The notes: a model not told the origin generated them from the letters alone. DNA of 64,000 bases from Thermatribacter velox (GCF_038396615.1 NZ_CP121689.1:1314001-1378000); one strand, 5' to 3'. Positions 1 through 11,313 are shown, counted from the stretch's first letter. Translations and numbers: made by a program.

Positions 1-1
1 T

Positions 2-1705
2 GACCACCAGCCCTTTTCGGTAGTGGTTGCTTTCGATCATCCCGAAAAAACCTTTCGCCATCGTATTCAAAAAGACTATAAAGCACAGCGTCCTGCGACG
101 CCTGAAGACCTAAAGCTCCAAATAGAGGACGCAAAAGAAATTGCCGAACTTCTGGGTTTCTCGGTTATCGAAAAACCCGGTTATGAGGCTGACGATATCA
201 TAGGAAGCATCCAGAAAAGGTTAAGTGGTAAATTCCTAATTCTTATTTTCAGTTCAGACCTCGATCTTTTGCAACTCCTTGATGAAAATACAACTTTGTT
301 GAAACCTTTAAAGGGAGTAACCCAGCTTAGAAAAATAGATCTACAGGATTTTGTGAAAGAGTGGTCAATATCCCCAAAACAAATTGTTGACTGTTTAGCT
401 CTTTGTGGTGATCCATCGGACAACATAAAGGGTATACCCGGCATTGGAGAAAAAACCGCCCTGCGCCTCATTAAAGAATTTGGCGACCTGGATAACTTGA
501 TAAAACACATCGAGCGCTTGCCGCCTCGATTGAAGAAGGCCATTCAGGAAAACATAGCTACTATTGATGAAAACCGCCAACTTTTAACCATAAAAGGAGA
601 CTTATCTCTTGATTGGGAAAAGTTAACCAAACCCTGGAGCTGGAAAAGTGTGCATTGGGATGCTCTCTTTGCCAAACTCCAGAATCTGGAGTTCAATAAA
701 ATTATCGAAAGGCTTATCAAAAAACGCGATGAGTACTCCCATACTCAAGATGCAGGCAGTAACTGCCGTTCCTCGACGCCAACCCTGAGTCTGGTTTTTG
801 CCGATCACTTTTCCAACCAGAAGCCCCGCTACTACTTCTTTCAAGGGGAAACAGGGGGATTACAGCTTGAGGAGAAGGAACTGGCAGAACTACTTAAAAA
901 AACACCCGGAACAGTTATGATACATAGCCCGGTTTTTGCTTCTTCCGAGAAACTTGTGAGTTATTGTAAAGAAAAACCCCTCAAGTATCTGAACGCGGAA
1001 ACGATTCTCTTTTTAAGTTTTCCAACTTTGGTGGAAGAGCGTCGAATCTTTGTTGGTAACACACTTTTTGCAATTCAGCCTTCGTTGTTTAGCCGTTATT
1101 GGGAAATATTTGAGAAAGCGAAAGAAAATTTCGAAGTGCAACCTTCTCTGATTGAATTCTATCTGAAGGTCGAATTAACTTTGCAAAGACGATTGTCAGC
1201 AAAAGTTCGAATGGATTCTCTTTTTTCCGGTCAGGAAACGAAGAACTTGTTTACCACCCAATCAGAACTCTCTCTTTTTGAATGGAATTCCAGAATCCTT
1301 TTTACCATAGATACTTTAGCACTATGCAGGAAAAGCGAGCAAGTTCTTGAAGGAAAAGGGTATGAAACCTGGAAAAATTGGATACGCTATCCGACTTTTT
1401 TGGGATTGCGATACTTGCCAAAAGCAGAACAGGAAATTACCAGAAGACAACTCACAACAATCATGGTTGATGAACTCAAGAAAACCCTTTTATGGGCTCT
1501 TCTCTGTTGTAATTTTGAAAAAATAAATATCGGGAGAGAAACAATAGCAGTACCCTATGGGGAAGAAATTCTGCCCACTCTATCAGAATTTTTGATGAAG
1601 CATGGTCCTCAGCTACCCGTTTGCAGGGTTATTCAATTCGAAACAAAGAGTCGTTTTGAAGTGCATGTCCGCATTAACGAAGAAGCCGTAGAGGAGGTTC
1701 GGTAA
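2..1705 (+). CDS. PolI-type 5'-3' exonuclease with degenerate polymerase region (5' end outside window)
   Basis: The reading frame is open at the left edge, so roughly the first 60 residues are missing. The first 230 or so residues are a clear 5' nuclease domain of the DNA polymerase I family, which removes RNA primers and flaps. Visible metal-binding motifs are VAFD near residue 12, GYEADD near 60-65, SSDLDL near 85 and GDPSDN near 137, followed by the helix-hairpin-helix GIPGIGEKTA. The remaining 335 residues do not contain the polymerase motifs: there is no DYSQIELR (motif A), no RRxAKxxNFG O-helix and no VHDE (motif C). Some stretches (for example FEWNSRILF, and the last 80 residues) look like worn remnants of the thumb and the C-terminal end of Klenow, which is my inference. 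The total would be about 630 residues against 830-930 for PolI. There is no frameshift. It overlaps glgA by one base (TAATG). Confidence 0.85.
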   Translation, partial: DHQPFSVVVAFDHPEKTFRHRIQKDYKAQRPATPEDLKLQIEDAKEIAELLGFSVIEKPGYEADDIIGSIQKRLSGKFLILIFSSDLDLLQLLDENTTLLKPLKGVTQLRKIDLQDFVKEWSISPKQIVDCLALCGDPSDNIKGIPGIGEKTALRLIKEFGDLDNLIKHIERLPPRLKKAIQENIATIDENRQLLTIKGDLSLDWEKLTKPWSWKSVHWDALFAKLQNLEFNKIIERLIKKRDEYSHTQDAGSNCRSSTPTLSLVFADHFSNQKPRYYFFQGETGGLQLEEKELAELLKKTPGTVMIHSPVFASSEKLVSYCKEKPLKYLNAETILFLSFPTLVEERRIFVGNTLFAIQPSLFSRYWEIFEKAKENFEVQPSLIEFYLKVELTLQRRLSAKVRMDSLFSGQETKNLFTTQSELSLFEWNSRILFTIDTLALCRKSEQVLEGKGYETWKNWIRYPTFLGLRYLPKAEQEITRRQLTTIMVDELKKTLLWALLCCNFEKINIGRETIAVPYGEEILPTLSEFLMKHGPQLPVCRVIQFETKSRFEVHVRINEEAVEEVR

Positions 1706-3138
1706 TGGAGGTAATTCTGGTATCTCCAGAAGCATATCCTTATGCTAAAGCTGGTGGAATGGGTGACGTAGTGGGAGCTTTGTTTAAATACCTTCCCAGA
1801 CGCGGAATAAAAACTCGTCTTTTTGTTCCAGGCTATCCAGGTCTTTTTGATTACCCCTTGAAGGCAATGGAGAAAGATGTGGATTTCCTGTTTGGAGAAA
1901 CCCCCATCAAGGCAAGCTTTTACCAGTTGGAACTGGGACCTCAACAGAGCTTGATTGCAGTTTGTAATGACCGGTTTTTCAACCGTGAACACATCTATGG
2001 GTATCAGGATGATATAGAACGGTTCATCTTTTTCTCGAGAGCCATTTTTGAATACCTGGTGCGTACTCAGGAAGAAGAATTTATCCTTCACTGCCATGAC
2101 TGGCAAAGCGCCTTGCTTTGCGCTTACATCAAAATCTACTGGCCTCCTTACCGGGGCAAACCGGCAAAGACAATTTTCACAATTCACAACCTTGCCTATC
2201 AGGGGATAGGCAAAAGCGATCTTCTCCGGTTGTTAAATCTGCCTTACAACTTCTTTAGCCATGAATACCTCGAATATTATGGCAACCTTAATCTCCTAAA
2301 GGCGGGCCTCATTTTTGCAGATATAGTCACCACTGTGAGCCCCACTTACGCTAAGGAAATCACTTCTCCCGAGTTTGGAGAAGGCCTGGACGGTCTAATA
2401 AGAGCTCTCGCCAGCAAAAAAAGATTCGTCGGCATTGTTAATGGTATCGATATCGAAGAATACAATCCCCAGAGTGATTCCTCCCTGGTGAAAGGGTTTT
2501 CATCAAACAATCTGGAAGGTAAGCTGGAGAACAAAAGGCACTTTTTGAAGGATTTCTTTAACTGGAAAGTTGATACCGATTTTGAAAGCAAACCGCTTTT
2601 AACCATGATTGCACGCTTGGTTAGACAGAAAGGGTCAGAACTTATTCTTGCCCAGCCCGACTCTTTCTTTCAAATCCCCGCTTTCTGGTTTTTCTTGGGA
2701 ACAGGAGAGGAAATCTACGAGATGGGACTTAAGGAGTTAGAAAAAAGGTATTCCAATGTGAGGGTGGAAATACGTTTTGATGAACAACTGGCCCGTTTGG
2801 CTTATGGCGCATCGGATATATTTGTGATGCCGTCGCGATTTGAACCCTGTGGAATAAGTCAACTCATTGCAATGCGTTACGGCAGTATTCCCGTGGCCAG
2901 GAAGGTGGGAGGACTTGCTGACACAATTGTAGATTACCCGTTCAATCCGCGACTTAATACCGGTTTTCATTTCTACGAATATAAAACCGAGGAACTGCTG
3001 AAAACCGTACAGAGGGCCTTTGAAATCTACCGGCACAACAAAGATTTATGGAAGCTGATAATCAAAAACGCTATGGAATCTGATTTTTCGTGGGATAAGG
3101 CCATCGATAAGTATGTCGAGTTATACTACAGCTCCTGA
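1705..3138 (+). CDS. glgA: glycogen synthase (ADP-glucose type, GT5)
   Basis: The 477-residue product is of normal length for GlgA, which adds glucose from ADP-glucose to the growing end of an alpha-1,4-glucan in the cytoplasm. The N-terminal nucleotide-sugar loop KAGGMGDVVG is at residues 15-24 (usual form KTGGLGDV). The C-terminal GT-B domain carries the family signature EPCGISQLIAMRYGSIP followed by GGLADT. The ATG overlaps the stop of the upstream nuclease gene by one base and has a GAGGAGG ribosome site at 1691. No other glycogen gene is in the window, and its neighbours are repair and CoA genes, so the operon does not reflect the pathway. Confidence 0.95.
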   Translation: MEVILVSPEAYPYAKAGGMGDVVGALFKYLPRRGIKTRLFVPGYPGLFDYPLKAMEKDVDFLFGETPIKASFYQLELGPQQSLIAVCNDRFFNREHIYGYQDDIERFIFFSRAIFEYLVRTQEEEFILHCHDWQSALLCAYIKIYWPPYRGKPAKTIFTIHNLAYQGIGKSDLLRLLNLPYNFFSHEYLEYYGNLNLLKAGLIFADIVTTVSPTYAKEITSPEFGEGLDGLIRALASKKRFVGIVNGIDIEEYNPQSDSSLVKGFSSNNLEGKLENKRHFLKDFFNWKVDTDFESKPLLTMIARLVRQKGSELILAQPDSFFQIPAFWFFLGTGEEIYEMGLKELEKRYSNVRVEIRFDEQLARLAYGASDIFVMPSRFEPCGISQLIAMRYGSIPVARKVGGLADTIVDYPFNPRLNTGFHFYEYKTEELLKTVQRAFEIYRHNKDLWKLIIKNAMESDFSWDKAIDKYVELYYSS

Positions 3139-3754
3139 AAAACCCTTGATTATTGGTGTCAGTGGTGGTAGCTGCACCGGCAAGAATACTCTGTGCTCGT
3201 TCTTTGACCCTCGAATAACCAGAGTTATTGACCTGGATGCTGTCGCCAAGAATCTTTCCCGAAAAGGGGGTCCCATTTGGAAAGAGATTGTTAAAACTTG
3301 GGGAACAGGAATTCTTGACTCGAGGGGCAACCTTTGCCGACATAAGTTGAGAAGGATAGTCTTCAAGAGCCGAAAGATGTTACTTTTACTTAACCAGATA
3401 ACACATCCCCTCATATACCGAGAAACGAGAAAGATTATTGCCCAATCAAGCAATTACCCTCTGATTGTTATTAATGGAGCTACCCTTTGGGAAGGTGGAT
3501 TTTACCGAATGCTGGATTACCTTGTGGTTGTTAGAGCACATCCTGAAGTGCAAAAAGAAAGACTTCGTAAAAGGGGTTTGTCCGCTTCCGAAGCAGAATG
3601 GTTGGTGCAAAGCCAGTTTTTCCAGAGATGTCTGGAGAAAAGAGCAAACCTGATTATTGAAAATAATTATGGTTGCCTGAAAGAGTTGGAACCCGAAGTT
3701 CGAAGGTTGATGGAAATTATTCACATCCGTTTGGGTTGCAAAAGCAACCACTGA
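3113..3754 (+). CDS. coaE: dephospho-CoA kinase
   Basis: The 213-residue product matches CoaE, which phosphorylates dephospho-CoA in the last step of CoA synthesis. It shows a P-loop GVSGGSCTGKNT near residues 15-26, the following DLDAVA (family form DADxIA), the THPLI motif near residue 103, and RLRKRGLSASEAEW in the lid region. The P-loop ends GKNT where GKST or GKTT is usual, and the overall sequence is divergent, so the call rests on the combination of motifs. The ATG lies inside the end of glgA with a 26-base overlap. In many bacteria coaE lies next to polA, and here it is two genes from the PolI-like gene, which supports the call. Confidence 0.85.
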   Translation: MSSYTTAPEKPLIIGVSGGSCTGKNTLCSFFDPRITRVIDLDAVAKNLSRKGGPIWKEIVKTWGTGILDSRGNLCRHKLRRIVFKSRKMLLLLNQITHPLIYRETRKIIAQSSNYPLIVINGATLWEGGFYRMLDYLVVVRAHPEVQKERLRKRGLSASEAEWLVQSQFFQRCLEKRANLIIENNYGCLKELEPEVRRLMEIIHIRLGCKSNH

Positions 3755-3816
3755 GTGGGAATAGATAAAAAATAAACTGGTTTTTTCTTCAGATGAGAAA
3801 GGAAGCAAGGCAACCT

Positions 3817-5820
3817 ATGAGGACTTTCAAGTTAGTTTCTCAATTCAAGCCCTGTGGCGATCAACCTCAAGCCATTCAGAAAATTAAAACCGGTTTTGAG
3901 AAAGGGTATAAGTACCAGACCCTGATTGGGGTAACGGGTTCAGGAAAGACTTTTACCATGGCAAATGTCATCGCAGCTTTGGGGAGGCCTACACTCATTA
4001 TATCCCACAACAAAACCCTGGCAGCCCAGCTGTACAGCGAAATGAGGACTTTTTTCCCCGAAAACGCTGTTGAATACTTTGTGAGTTACTACGATTACTA
4101 TCAGCCTGAAGCGTATGTACCAGAATACGACCTGTACATTGAAAAAGATGCTTCCATCAACGAGCAGATAGACAGAATGCGCCTCAAGGCAACCAGTTCA
4201 CTCATGGAAAGAAGGGACGTAATCATAGTGGCCTCTGTGTCCTGTATTTACGGAATTGGTTCTCCAACAGAATATCAGAAAAGAGTTTTTCATCTTAAAA
4301 GAGGCAACTCTTATTCGAGGGACGCTTTTGTTAAAAAACTCGTCGATCTCCTCTACGAACGCGACGAGATTGAATTTAGAAACGGTACTTTCAGAATTAA
4401 AGGTGATACTATCGAGCTTTTCCCGGCATACAGCGAAAAGGCTCTCCGCTTTGAGTTCTGGGGAGAAGAGCTGGAAACCATAAAGGTTACTGATCCAGTC
4501 AGCGGTAAGACTATTCAAAAACTTGACGAAGTGTTTATATACCCGGCGAAACACTACCTTGCCGATCAACTCATTTTTGAAAAAGCGCTGAAAAACATAG
4601 AAGAAGAGATGGAGGAACGGGTGCGGTATTTTCTTTCCCAGGGCAGAATTACTGAGGCAGAGAGGATAAAACGCAGGACTCTTTATGACCTCGAACTACT
4701 TCGAGAAACCGGCTACTGCCCGGGAATCGAAAACTACTCTCGCCACCTGGACGGAAGGAATCCTGGCGAACCGCCCTACACACTTCTTGACTATTTTCCC
4801 AAAGACTTTCTAGTTATAATCGATGAATCACACGTTACTGTCCCTCAGCTCAAAGGAATGCACGAAGGAGACCGTTCTCGTAAGGAATCTTTGGTGGAGT
4901 TTGGCTTTCGTCTTCCCTCTGCGTTTGATAATCGGCCTTTGACTTTTGAAGAATTCACCAGCAGAATTAACCAGTGTCTCTTTGTATCCGCTACTCCAAG
5001 CTACTATGAACTTGAAATCAGTGACCAGGTTGTTGAACAGCTCATTCGCCCAACAGGGTTGCTGGATCCCCAGGTGGAAGTAAAACCTGCGACTGGCCAG
5101 GTTGAAGACCTACTGGGAGAAATTCGTTCTGAAATTCGTAAGGGCAACCGAACACTGGTAACCACCCTTACTAAGAAGGGTGCAGAAAACCTTTGTGACT
5201 ACTTAAATGAAGAAGGAATCCGGGTAAAATATTTGCATTCAGAAGTTGATACTTTGGAAAGAGCACGAATAATTAAAGAGCTGAGAGAGGGAAAATTTGA
5301 TGTGCTGGTGGGAGTGAACTTGCTGCGTGAGGGACTTGACCTCCCTGAAGTGGGGTTAGTAGCCATTCTTGACGCAGACAAAGAGGGTTTTTTACGGTCG
5401 GAGGTTGCCTTAATCCAGACTATTGGTCGGGCAGCTCGTAATGTAGAAGGAAGAGCCATTCTGTATGCTGATAAGATGACTGAATCGATAGAGCGAGCTG
5501 TGCAAGAGACCAGGCGTCGGAGAAAAATTCAGGAAGAATTCAATCGCAAGCATGGCATTACACCCAGAAGCATTCAAAAGGAGATTAAAAGCCTTATACC
5601 GGAAGTTGTAGGATTGACCAGAGAAGAAGAGGCTGCTCTGCAGATTCTTGAAAAAACCGACTCTACCAGCCTTAAAAAACGAATTGAGCTTCTCACTCAG
5701 GAGATGTGGAAAGCGGCTCAAAATCTTGAATTTGAAAAAGCTGCTCTTTTACGAGATGAAATTATGCGTCTTAAAAAGACAAAAAATAATCTCCGAAAGG
5801 TGTCGGGAAATGAAATCTGA
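3817..5820 (+). CDS. uvrB: excinuclease ABC subunit B
   Basis: UvrB is the damage-verifying helicase-like subunit of nucleotide excision repair; it is loaded by UvrA and recruits UvrC. Visible are the N-terminal [17 protein letters not shown], Walker A GVTGSGKT at about 38-45, the beta-hairpin that clamps DNA ([12 protein letters not shown] near 95), helicase motifs including DESH and QTIGRAARN, and a C-terminal UVR motif that contacts UvrC. I chose the ATG at 3817 (667 residues) because it gives the family N-terminus and has AAGG-type ribosome sites at 3799-3810. An upstream in-frame ATG at 3793 would add eight residues and lacks such a site. It heads a uvrB-uvrA-uvrC run. Confidence 0.97.
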   Translation: MRTFKLVSQFKPCGDQPQAIQKIKTGFEKGYKYQTLIGVTGSGKTFTMANVIAALGRPTLIISHNKTLAAQLYSEMRTFFPENAVEYFVSYYDYYQPEAYVPEYDLYIEKDASINEQIDRMRLKATSSLMERRDVIIVASVSCIYGIGSPTEYQKRVFHLKRGNSYSRDAFVKKLVDLLYERDEIEFRNGTFRIKGDTIELFPAYSEKALRFEFWGEELETIKVTDPVSGKTIQKLDEVFIYPAKHYLADQLIFEKALKNIEEEMEERVRYFLSQGRITEAERIKRRTLYDLELLRETGYCPGIENYSRHLDGRNPGEPPYTLLDYFPKDFLVIIDESHVTVPQLKGMHEGDRSRKESLVEFGFRLPSAFDNRPLTFEEFTSRINQCLFVSATPSYYELEISDQVVEQLIRPTGLLDPQVEVKPATGQVEDLLGEIRSEIRKGNRTLVTTLTKKGAENLCDYLNEEGIRVKYLHSEVDTLERARIIKELREGKFDVLVGVNLLREGLDLPEVGLVAILDADKEGFLRSEVALIQTIGRAARNVEGRAILYADKMTESIERAVQETRRRRKIQEEFNRKHGITPRSIQKEIKSLIPEVVGLTREEEAALQILEKTDSTSLKKRIELLTQEMWKAAQNLEFEKAALLRDEIMRLKKTKNNLRKVSGNEI

Positions 5821-8605
5821 ATATATCGTAGTTAAGGGAGCCCGGGAACATAATTTAAAAAATATCAATGTTACCATACCGCGCAACCAGCTGGTGGTTA
5901 TCACGGGATTAAGTGGTTCTGGAAAGTCTTCCCTGGCTTTTGACACACTATATGCAGAAGGACAGAGACGTTACCTTGAATCACTTTCTTCCTACGCTCG
6001 CCAGTTTTTGGAAAAGATGGAAAAGCCCGATGTAGACTCAATAGAAGGTCTTTCTCCGACCATAGCAATTAATCAGAAAGCAACTTCGCATAATCCTCGT
6101 TCCACCGTGGGTACAGTGACCGAAATTTATGACTACATGAGGGTCCTTTTTGCAAGATGTGGAGAAGTTTTCTGTCCAGAGTGTGGAAAGCGTATAACCT
6201 CTCAGACTGTTCAACAAATCACCGACGAGATAATGCGATTACCGGAAGGCAGCAGAATAGCGATTTTATCTCCTTTGGTAAGAGGTAGGAAAGGAGAATA
6301 CCGAAAGTTACTCAGTGACCTGCTTAAAAACGGTTTTGCAAGAGTGATAGTAGATGGCGAGATGCGGGAACTTGAGGATTGGGAAAACATAGAGCTGGAC
6401 CGTAACAAAAAGCACGAAATAGACTTGGTCGTAGATCGCTTGCTGATTGAGAAGGACGCTCATCGCCGAATCGCTGACTCAGTAGAAATTGCGCTTAGGT
6501 ATGGCAAGGGACTGATGAAGGTAAAAGTTTACCATGATGGAGAAGAAAGCGAGGAGATTTTCAGCGAGCATTTTGCCTGCCCAAACTGTGGCATAAGCTT
6601 TCCAGAGATAACTCCCCGCATGTTTTCCTTCAATAATCCTTACGGAGCTTGCCCTGCTTGCGGGGGCATTGGGTATCTTACTTTTATCGACCCTGGGCTG
6701 GTAGCGCCTGATTGGTCAAAAAGCATTCAAGAGGGAGCGATTGTTCTCTGGGAAGAAGAAAGCTCTTATTTGCAAAACAAGCTGAGAAAACAGCTGGAAC
6801 GAATGGGAATACCTACCAATGTACCCCTTGAAAAACTTAGTGAAGAGGAGCGGAAGGTCATATTCTATGGTAAAGATGAATTTGAAGGAGTTATCACTTT
6901 TCTTGAACGAAAGTTAAACTCTGAATACTGGTGGGAGAGAGAAGAAGTAGCTTCTTTTATGGCAACTAAAACCTGTCCCCAGTGCAATGGAGATAGGTTA
7001 CGCAAAGAAAGTCTGGCAGTGAAGATTAGAGGTTTTTCCATAGGAGACCTTTCCAGACTAACCATCAGCGAGCTAAAAAGATTTTTTGCAGATTTGCGGT
7101 TTTCTGGCACCCAAGAAGCCATAGCCGAACCCTTGTTAAGGGAAATACGCTCCCGTCTGGCGTTTCTAGAAGAAGTAGGCCTGGATTACCTGACCCTGAA
7201 TCGACCTGCTTCGACTCTTTCTGGGGGAGAATCCCAGCGGATACGGCTGGCTACTCAAATAGGTTCTGGACTGGTAGGTGTGCTCTATGTGCTGGATGAA
7301 CCCACTATTGGTCTTCATCCTCGAGATAACCAGAAGCTCATTGCTACCCTTAAGAAGCTTCGTGACCTGGGTAACACAGTAGTGGTGGTGGAACACGATG
7401 AGGAAACCATTAAAAGTGCCGATTACGTTATTGATATAGGACCGGGGGCAGGTGAAGAAGGTGGAAGGATTACCGCTCTGGGCACGCCTCAGGAAATAAT
7501 GAACAATCCCCAGAGCTTAACTGGCCTGTACTTGAGCAAAAAAAGAGAAATACCAGTTCCTGCGCACCGAGAAAAACCAAAAGACGCTTGGTTGCTCATA
7601 AAAGGCGCAAGAGCGAATAATCTAAAAAATATTGATGTGAGAATTCCTTTGGGTCTTCTGGTGGGCATTACCGGAGTGTCTGGCTCTGGAAAAAGTACCC
7701 TCATGGAAGAAATCATCTATAAAGCTTTAGCTCAAAGGCTCTACCACTCTAAGGTAGAACCAGGAAAATTTGAGGCTATACTGGGCAGCGAAAACATCGA
7801 CAAGGTTATCGTAATTGACCAATCACCGATTGGTAGAACTCCTCGTTCTAATCCGGCCACCTATACCGGGGTTTTTACTGAAATACGAAATCTTTTTGCA
7901 AAACTACCCGAGTCAAAAGCCAGGGGGTATAAAGCAGGACGCTTCAGCTTTAACGTGAAAGGAGGACGTTGTGAACACTGTCAGGGCAATGGAGTCATTA
8001 AAGTTGAAATGCATTTTCTTCCTGATGTCTTTGTAACTTGTGATCAGTGTAAGGGTAAGAGGTATGCTCGAGAAACCCTGGATATAAAGTTCAAAGGTAA
8101 AAACATTGCTGAAGTTCTTGACATGAGTGTTTCTGAAGCACTGCGCTTTTTTGAAAGAATACCGGCTATCAGGAGAAAACTCGAACTCTTAGAGAGGGTG
8201 GGTCTGGGATACATTAAGCTGGGACAACCCGCGACAACACTTTCTGGAGGAGAAGCCCAGAGAATAAAGCTGGCCAGAGAACTTGGAAAAGTGGCTACCG
8301 GGAGAACCATGTATCTTCTTGATGAACCAACCACAGGACTTCACTTTGCAGATGTTGAGAAACTACTTAAGGTGCTGATGGAACTGCGCTCTAAAGGTAA
8401 TACTGTTTTGGTGATTGAACATAATCTCGATGTTATCAAATCCTGTGATTACCTGATCGATCTGGGACCCGAAGGTGGAGAAAAAGGCGGATACATTGTG
8501 GCAGAGGGAACCCCGGAAGAAGTAGCTGAAAATCCGAAATCTTACACTGGTCAATTCCTTAAAGAGGTGCTAAAACTTGAAAATAGAGAAGTTTGCCCGG
8601 TTTGA
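5810..8605 (+). CDS. uvrA: excinuclease ABC subunit A
   Basis: UvrA is the ABC-type ATPase that first recognises helix-distorting lesions and loads UvrB. The 931-residue product has the two-fold ABC arrangement: Walker [10 protein letters not shown] near residue 33 and GVSGSGKST near residue 622, two LSGGE signatures ([13 protein letters not shown] and [13 protein letters not shown]), and zinc-binding pairs including CPECG, CPNCG...CPACGG, and CEHCQG...CDQCKG. The open frame extends upstream to 5648, inside uvrB, but the family N-terminus begins at the ATG at 5810, which has AAGGTG upstream and overlaps uvrB by 11 bases, suggesting translational coupling. Confidence 0.97.
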   Translation: MKSEYIVVKGAREHNLKNINVTIPRNQLVVITGLSGSGKSSLAFDTLYAEGQRRYLESLSSYARQFLEKMEKPDVDSIEGLSPTIAINQKATSHNPRSTVGTVTEIYDYMRVLFARCGEVFCPECGKRITSQTVQQITDEIMRLPEGSRIAILSPLVRGRKGEYRKLLSDLLKNGFARVIVDGEMRELEDWENIELDRNKKHEIDLVVDRLLIEKDAHRRIADSVEIALRYGKGLMKVKVYHDGEESEEIFSEHFACPNCGISFPEITPRMFSFNNPYGACPACGGIGYLTFIDPGLVAPDWSKSIQEGAIVLWEEESSYLQNKLRKQLERMGIPTNVPLEKLSEEERKVIFYGKDEFEGVITFLERKLNSEYWWEREEVASFMATKTCPQCNGDRLRKESLAVKIRGFSIGDLSRLTISELKRFFADLRFSGTQEAIAEPLLREIRSRLAFLEEVGLDYLTLNRPASTLSGGESQRIRLATQIGSGLVGVLYVLDEPTIGLHPRDNQKLIATLKKLRDLGNTVVVVEHDEETIKSADYVIDIGPGAGEEGGRITALGTPQEIMNNPQSLTGLYLSKKREIPVPAHREKPKDAWLLIKGARANNLKNIDVRIPLGLLVGITGVSGSGKSTLMEEIIYKALAQRLYHSKVEPGKFEAILGSENIDKVIVIDQSPIGRTPRSNPATYTGVFTEIRNLFAKLPESKARGYKAGRFSFNVKGGRCEHCQGNGVIKVEMHFLPDVFVTCDQCKGKRYARETLDIKFKGKNIAEVLDMSVSEALRFFERIPAIRRKLELLERVGLGYIKLGQPATTLSGGEAQRIKLARELGKVATGRTMYLLDEPTTGLHFADVEKLLKVLMELRSKGNTVLVIEHNLDVIKSCDYLIDLGPEGGEKGGYIVAEGTPEEVAENPKSYTGQFLKEVLKLENREVCPV

Positions 8606-10439
8606 GGTTGATCCCTCAACCGTATTTCAATTGCCTGAACGCTGTGGAGTCTATTTGCTTAAGGATGCACAAGGGAAAGTAATCTATGTGGGCAAAGCAA
8701 AAAACATCCAAAAAAGAGTTAGGGCGCATCTTCAAAACGACGCCACCTTCTTTAAAAAGGAAATGCGCGAACGCATTGCTCTCATTCAGAGCATTTTAAC
8801 CAAGGACGAGAACGAGGCTCTTTTGCTCGAGGAGGAATTAATTAAAGTTCACAAACCCCTTTTTAACATCCGCTTAAAAGATGACAAGAGTTACCCCTAT
8901 TTAAAGTTTGAGCGAGAAGGAGACTTTCCGGCTGTTAAAATCGCTCGCAAGAAGACAGGAGGAGATGGCCTCTATTTTGGTCCCTTTGCCAATAGCAAAA
9001 AGACCAGAGAGGGGTTAAAGGTTTTGAGGTCGATTTTTCTTTTAAGAGGCTGCAGCCTTGACGAAAAGAATTTTCCAATCAAGCGACCTTGTCTGGATTA
9101 TGAAATAGGTTTGTGTTCGGCACCCTGCGCAGGCCTAATATCCAAGGAGGAGTACCAGAAAAACCTTCACAATGCATTCCTTTTTTTGAATGGGGACTAC
9201 CAGAGAGTGCTGGAGCAGCTGGAGCGAGAAATGTGGCGCAGGGCAGAGAAGTGGGAGTTCGAAAAGGCAGCACGTTATAGAAACCAGATTGATGCAGTGA
9301 AAAGAATTGCTTCCCGATATCGCTTGGTGCTTGATGAATCCATTGATGCAGACTTTGTTGGAGTGGAATTAGCGCGGGAAGCCCGCCTGGCTTCCATAGT
9401 AATTTTGAAAGTGAGAAAAGGGAAACTTATAAATAGCGAAAACTTCCTGGCCACAGTCTCCAGTTTTGAGACGGAAGAAGAAATTCTGGCACAGTTTCTC
9501 GATATGTATTATTCCGGGCAGTTCTTGCCCCCTGAGGAAATATGCTTGAGTCCTGAATATCCAGAACACATTTTGGAATCGCTTCGAAAGGAAATCAATC
9601 TGCCTTTTCCAATTAGGCAACCTCAAAGCAAAGAGGAAGAAAATCTGTTATCCTTTGCTAAGGAAAATGCAGTTAAGAGTTTGAATTCCGAACGAGCAAA
9701 AATACTCCGTCGTGAAAGAATTCTTCAAAAATCCTTTTTGGAATTGAAGGAAGTTCTACACCTCGACTGCTATCCGGAAAGGATAGCCGGCGTGGACATT
9801 TCGAACTTCCAAGGGAAAGAAGCAATAGGGGTTGTAGTGGTTTTTGAAAATGGAGAGCCCCACAAAAGTGAGTACCGAAAATTCAACCTGTCTGGATTGG
9901 AACATCCCGACGACTTTTTAATGATTGAAGAAACCGTCGGAAGATATTTGAGACACATCACAAAGAACAACCTGAAGTGCCCCAACTTGTTCTTAATCGA
10001 CGGAGGTCGAGGACAGTTAACTTCTGCTCTGAGGGCTTTTGAGGTGGTAAAACGGTATATCCCAGTGGTGGCTATTGCCAAAGAAAACGAAGAAATTTAC
10101 ACCACTTTTCAAAAAGAGCCAATTCGGTTGCCCCTTCATTCTGAAGCACTTCAGCTTTTGCAGAGAGTACGCAATGAAGCTCATCGCTTTGCGATAGCTT
10201 CCCACAGGGCAAAAAGAAACAAAAGACTTTTCCATTCTATTTTGGAGGAAGTGAAAGGAATAGGTCAGAAGCGGAAAAAGCTCATTCTTTCTACTTTCAA
10301 CAATTTGGAGGAAATAATACGTTTTGATGCTCAGGAAATAAGTGGAAGATTGGGAATTTCAAAGAGTTTGGCCCAAAAGCTCAAAGAAAAAGTTCAGGAA
10401 TATTTTTCAGAAAACAGTGGACATACAGAACCTTCTTAA
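8577..10439 (+). CDS. uvrC: excinuclease ABC subunit C
   Basis: UvrC makes the dual incisions on either side of the lesion. The 620-residue product shows the N-terminal GIY-YIG nuclease ([20 protein letters not shown] near residues 22-41), a UVR motif that pairs with UvrB (near 205-235), the RNase H-like C-terminal nuclease beginning near 400 with RIAGVDISN and later [11 protein letters not shown], and a tandem helix-hairpin-helix end ([13 protein letters not shown]). The start is a TTG at 8577 with AGAGGTG upstream, overlapping uvrA by 29 bases. uvrC is usually separate from uvrBA in other bacteria; here all three subunits are adjacent and probably co-translated. Confidence 0.97.
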   Translation: MKIEKFARFEVDPSTVFQLPERCGVYLLKDAQGKVIYVGKAKNIQKRVRAHLQNDATFFKKEMRERIALIQSILTKDENEALLLEEELIKVHKPLFNIRLKDDKSYPYLKFEREGDFPAVKIARKKTGGDGLYFGPFANSKKTREGLKVLRSIFLLRGCSLDEKNFPIKRPCLDYEIGLCSAPCAGLISKEEYQKNLHNAFLFLNGDYQRVLEQLEREMWRRAEKWEFEKAARYRNQIDAVKRIASRYRLVLDESIDADFVGVELAREARLASIVILKVRKGKLINSENFLATVSSFETEEEILAQFLDMYYSGQFLPPEEICLSPEYPEHILESLRKEINLPFPIRQPQSKEEENLLSFAKENAVKSLNSERAKILRRERILQKSFLELKEVLHLDCYPERIAGVDISNFQGKEAIGVVVVFENGEPHKSEYRKFNLSGLEHPDDFLMIEETVGRYLRHITKNNLKCPNLFLIDGGRGQLTSALRAFEVVKRYIPVVAIAKENEEIYTTFQKEPIRLPLHSEALQLLQRVRNEAHRFAIASHRAKRNKRLFHSILEEVKGIGQKRKKLILSTFNNLEEIIRFDAQEISGRLGISKSLAQKLKEKVQEYFSENSGHTEPS

Positions 10440-11313
10440 GGAAGAACTTTACTCAATCATTCCCGATAATATCAAGAACCTGGAAGCCGAGTGGATGGGG
10501 ATTGTTCATGGTTTGGGTGTGCTTAAAAAAAGAAACGACCAGTTTCATCTTCTTTTCACCCACCAAGATATAGCCCTGATAAAAAAGATAATAACCGTTC
10601 AGAAAAAAGTTCAAGGCGGCTCACCAGGGCATCAGATTCTTGCTCTTGATAGAAGGGGTCTTAACAGAGGTAAATTCTATCAGGTTGACTTTGAACTGGG
10701 CAGGGAATGGGAAAAATTACAGGTTGACCTGAAGTACTCCATCGGCAATCTTCATGAAGGAGGGTTCCATTTTTTAAGAGGCCTTTTTGAAGCCGGAGGC
10801 TATTTTGGAGAGCCTCACAAATCTTACCAGCTGGAAATACGCCTTGCTTCGGAGGAAATTTGCGATAGGGTGTTGGAATTTCTCCGGGAACAGAACCTGG
10901 ACTTTAAAAAAAGGTTTTACCGTAACAAGTTTATTTTATATTCTAAGAACATAGGCACCATTGCCAGTTTTGTGCATTCCGTAGGGGCAACACGCACCTA
11001 CCTCATGTTGGAAAAGCTGGTTGCCGAGAAGGCTACCTTTAACGAGCTGACCAGATGGGTTAACTGCGAAACCGCTAATTTGGAAAGGACTGTTGCTTAC
11101 TCAATTCGCCTGAGGGAAAAGTTGCAACGAATTGACTTGGAAACACTTCCACCCAAATTGCTTGAAATCGCACTTTTGCGAATGAGACATCCTCTTGCTT
11201 CCCTGAAAGAACTGGGCAAGCTTTGTAAGCCTCCCATCTCTAAGGGTGAAGCATACCGAAGACTTAGAACAATAGAAAAATTGGTAGAATCTAAATCTTT
11301 ACACATCAAATGA
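10417..11313 (+). CDS. whiA: WhiA-type DNA-binding protein
   Basis: The product (298 residues from the GTG at 10417) matches WhiA, a protein combining a LAGLIDADG homing-endonuclease fold without nuclease activity and a C-terminal helix-turn-helix. Visible landmarks are the N-terminal LLKEEL, FLRGLFEAGGYFGEPHKSYQLEI in the LAGLIDADG-like part, NCETANLERT, and the C-terminal HTH block LKELGKLCKPPISKGEAYRRLRTIEKL. WhiA controls sporulation genes in Streptomyces and affects division and chromosome segregation in Bacillus. An open frame extends upstream to 10342, but the GTG fits the family N-terminus and overlaps uvrC by 23 bases. Its location behind uvrBAC rather than near yvcJ-yvcK is unlike Firmicutes. 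Confidence 0.9.
   Translation: MDIQNLLKEELYSIIPDNIKNLEAEWMGIVHGLGVLKKRNDQFHLLFTHQDIALIKKIITVQKKVQGGSPGHQILALDRRGLNRGKFYQVDFELGREWEKLQVDLKYSIGNLHEGGFHFLRGLFEAGGYFGEPHKSYQLEIRLASEEICDRVLEFLREQNLDFKKRFYRNKFILYSKNIGTIASFVHSVGATRTYLMLEKLVAEKATFNELTRWVNCETANLERTVAYSIRLREKLQRIDLETLPPKLLEIALLRMRHPLASLKELGKLCKPPISKGEAYRRLRTIEKLVESKSLHIK

Noticed and set aside
5648-5809. Upstream extension of the uvrA frame by 54 residues
   Set aside because: It lies inside uvrB, has no ribosome site, and shows no UvrA-like sequence. The family N-terminus begins at 5810.
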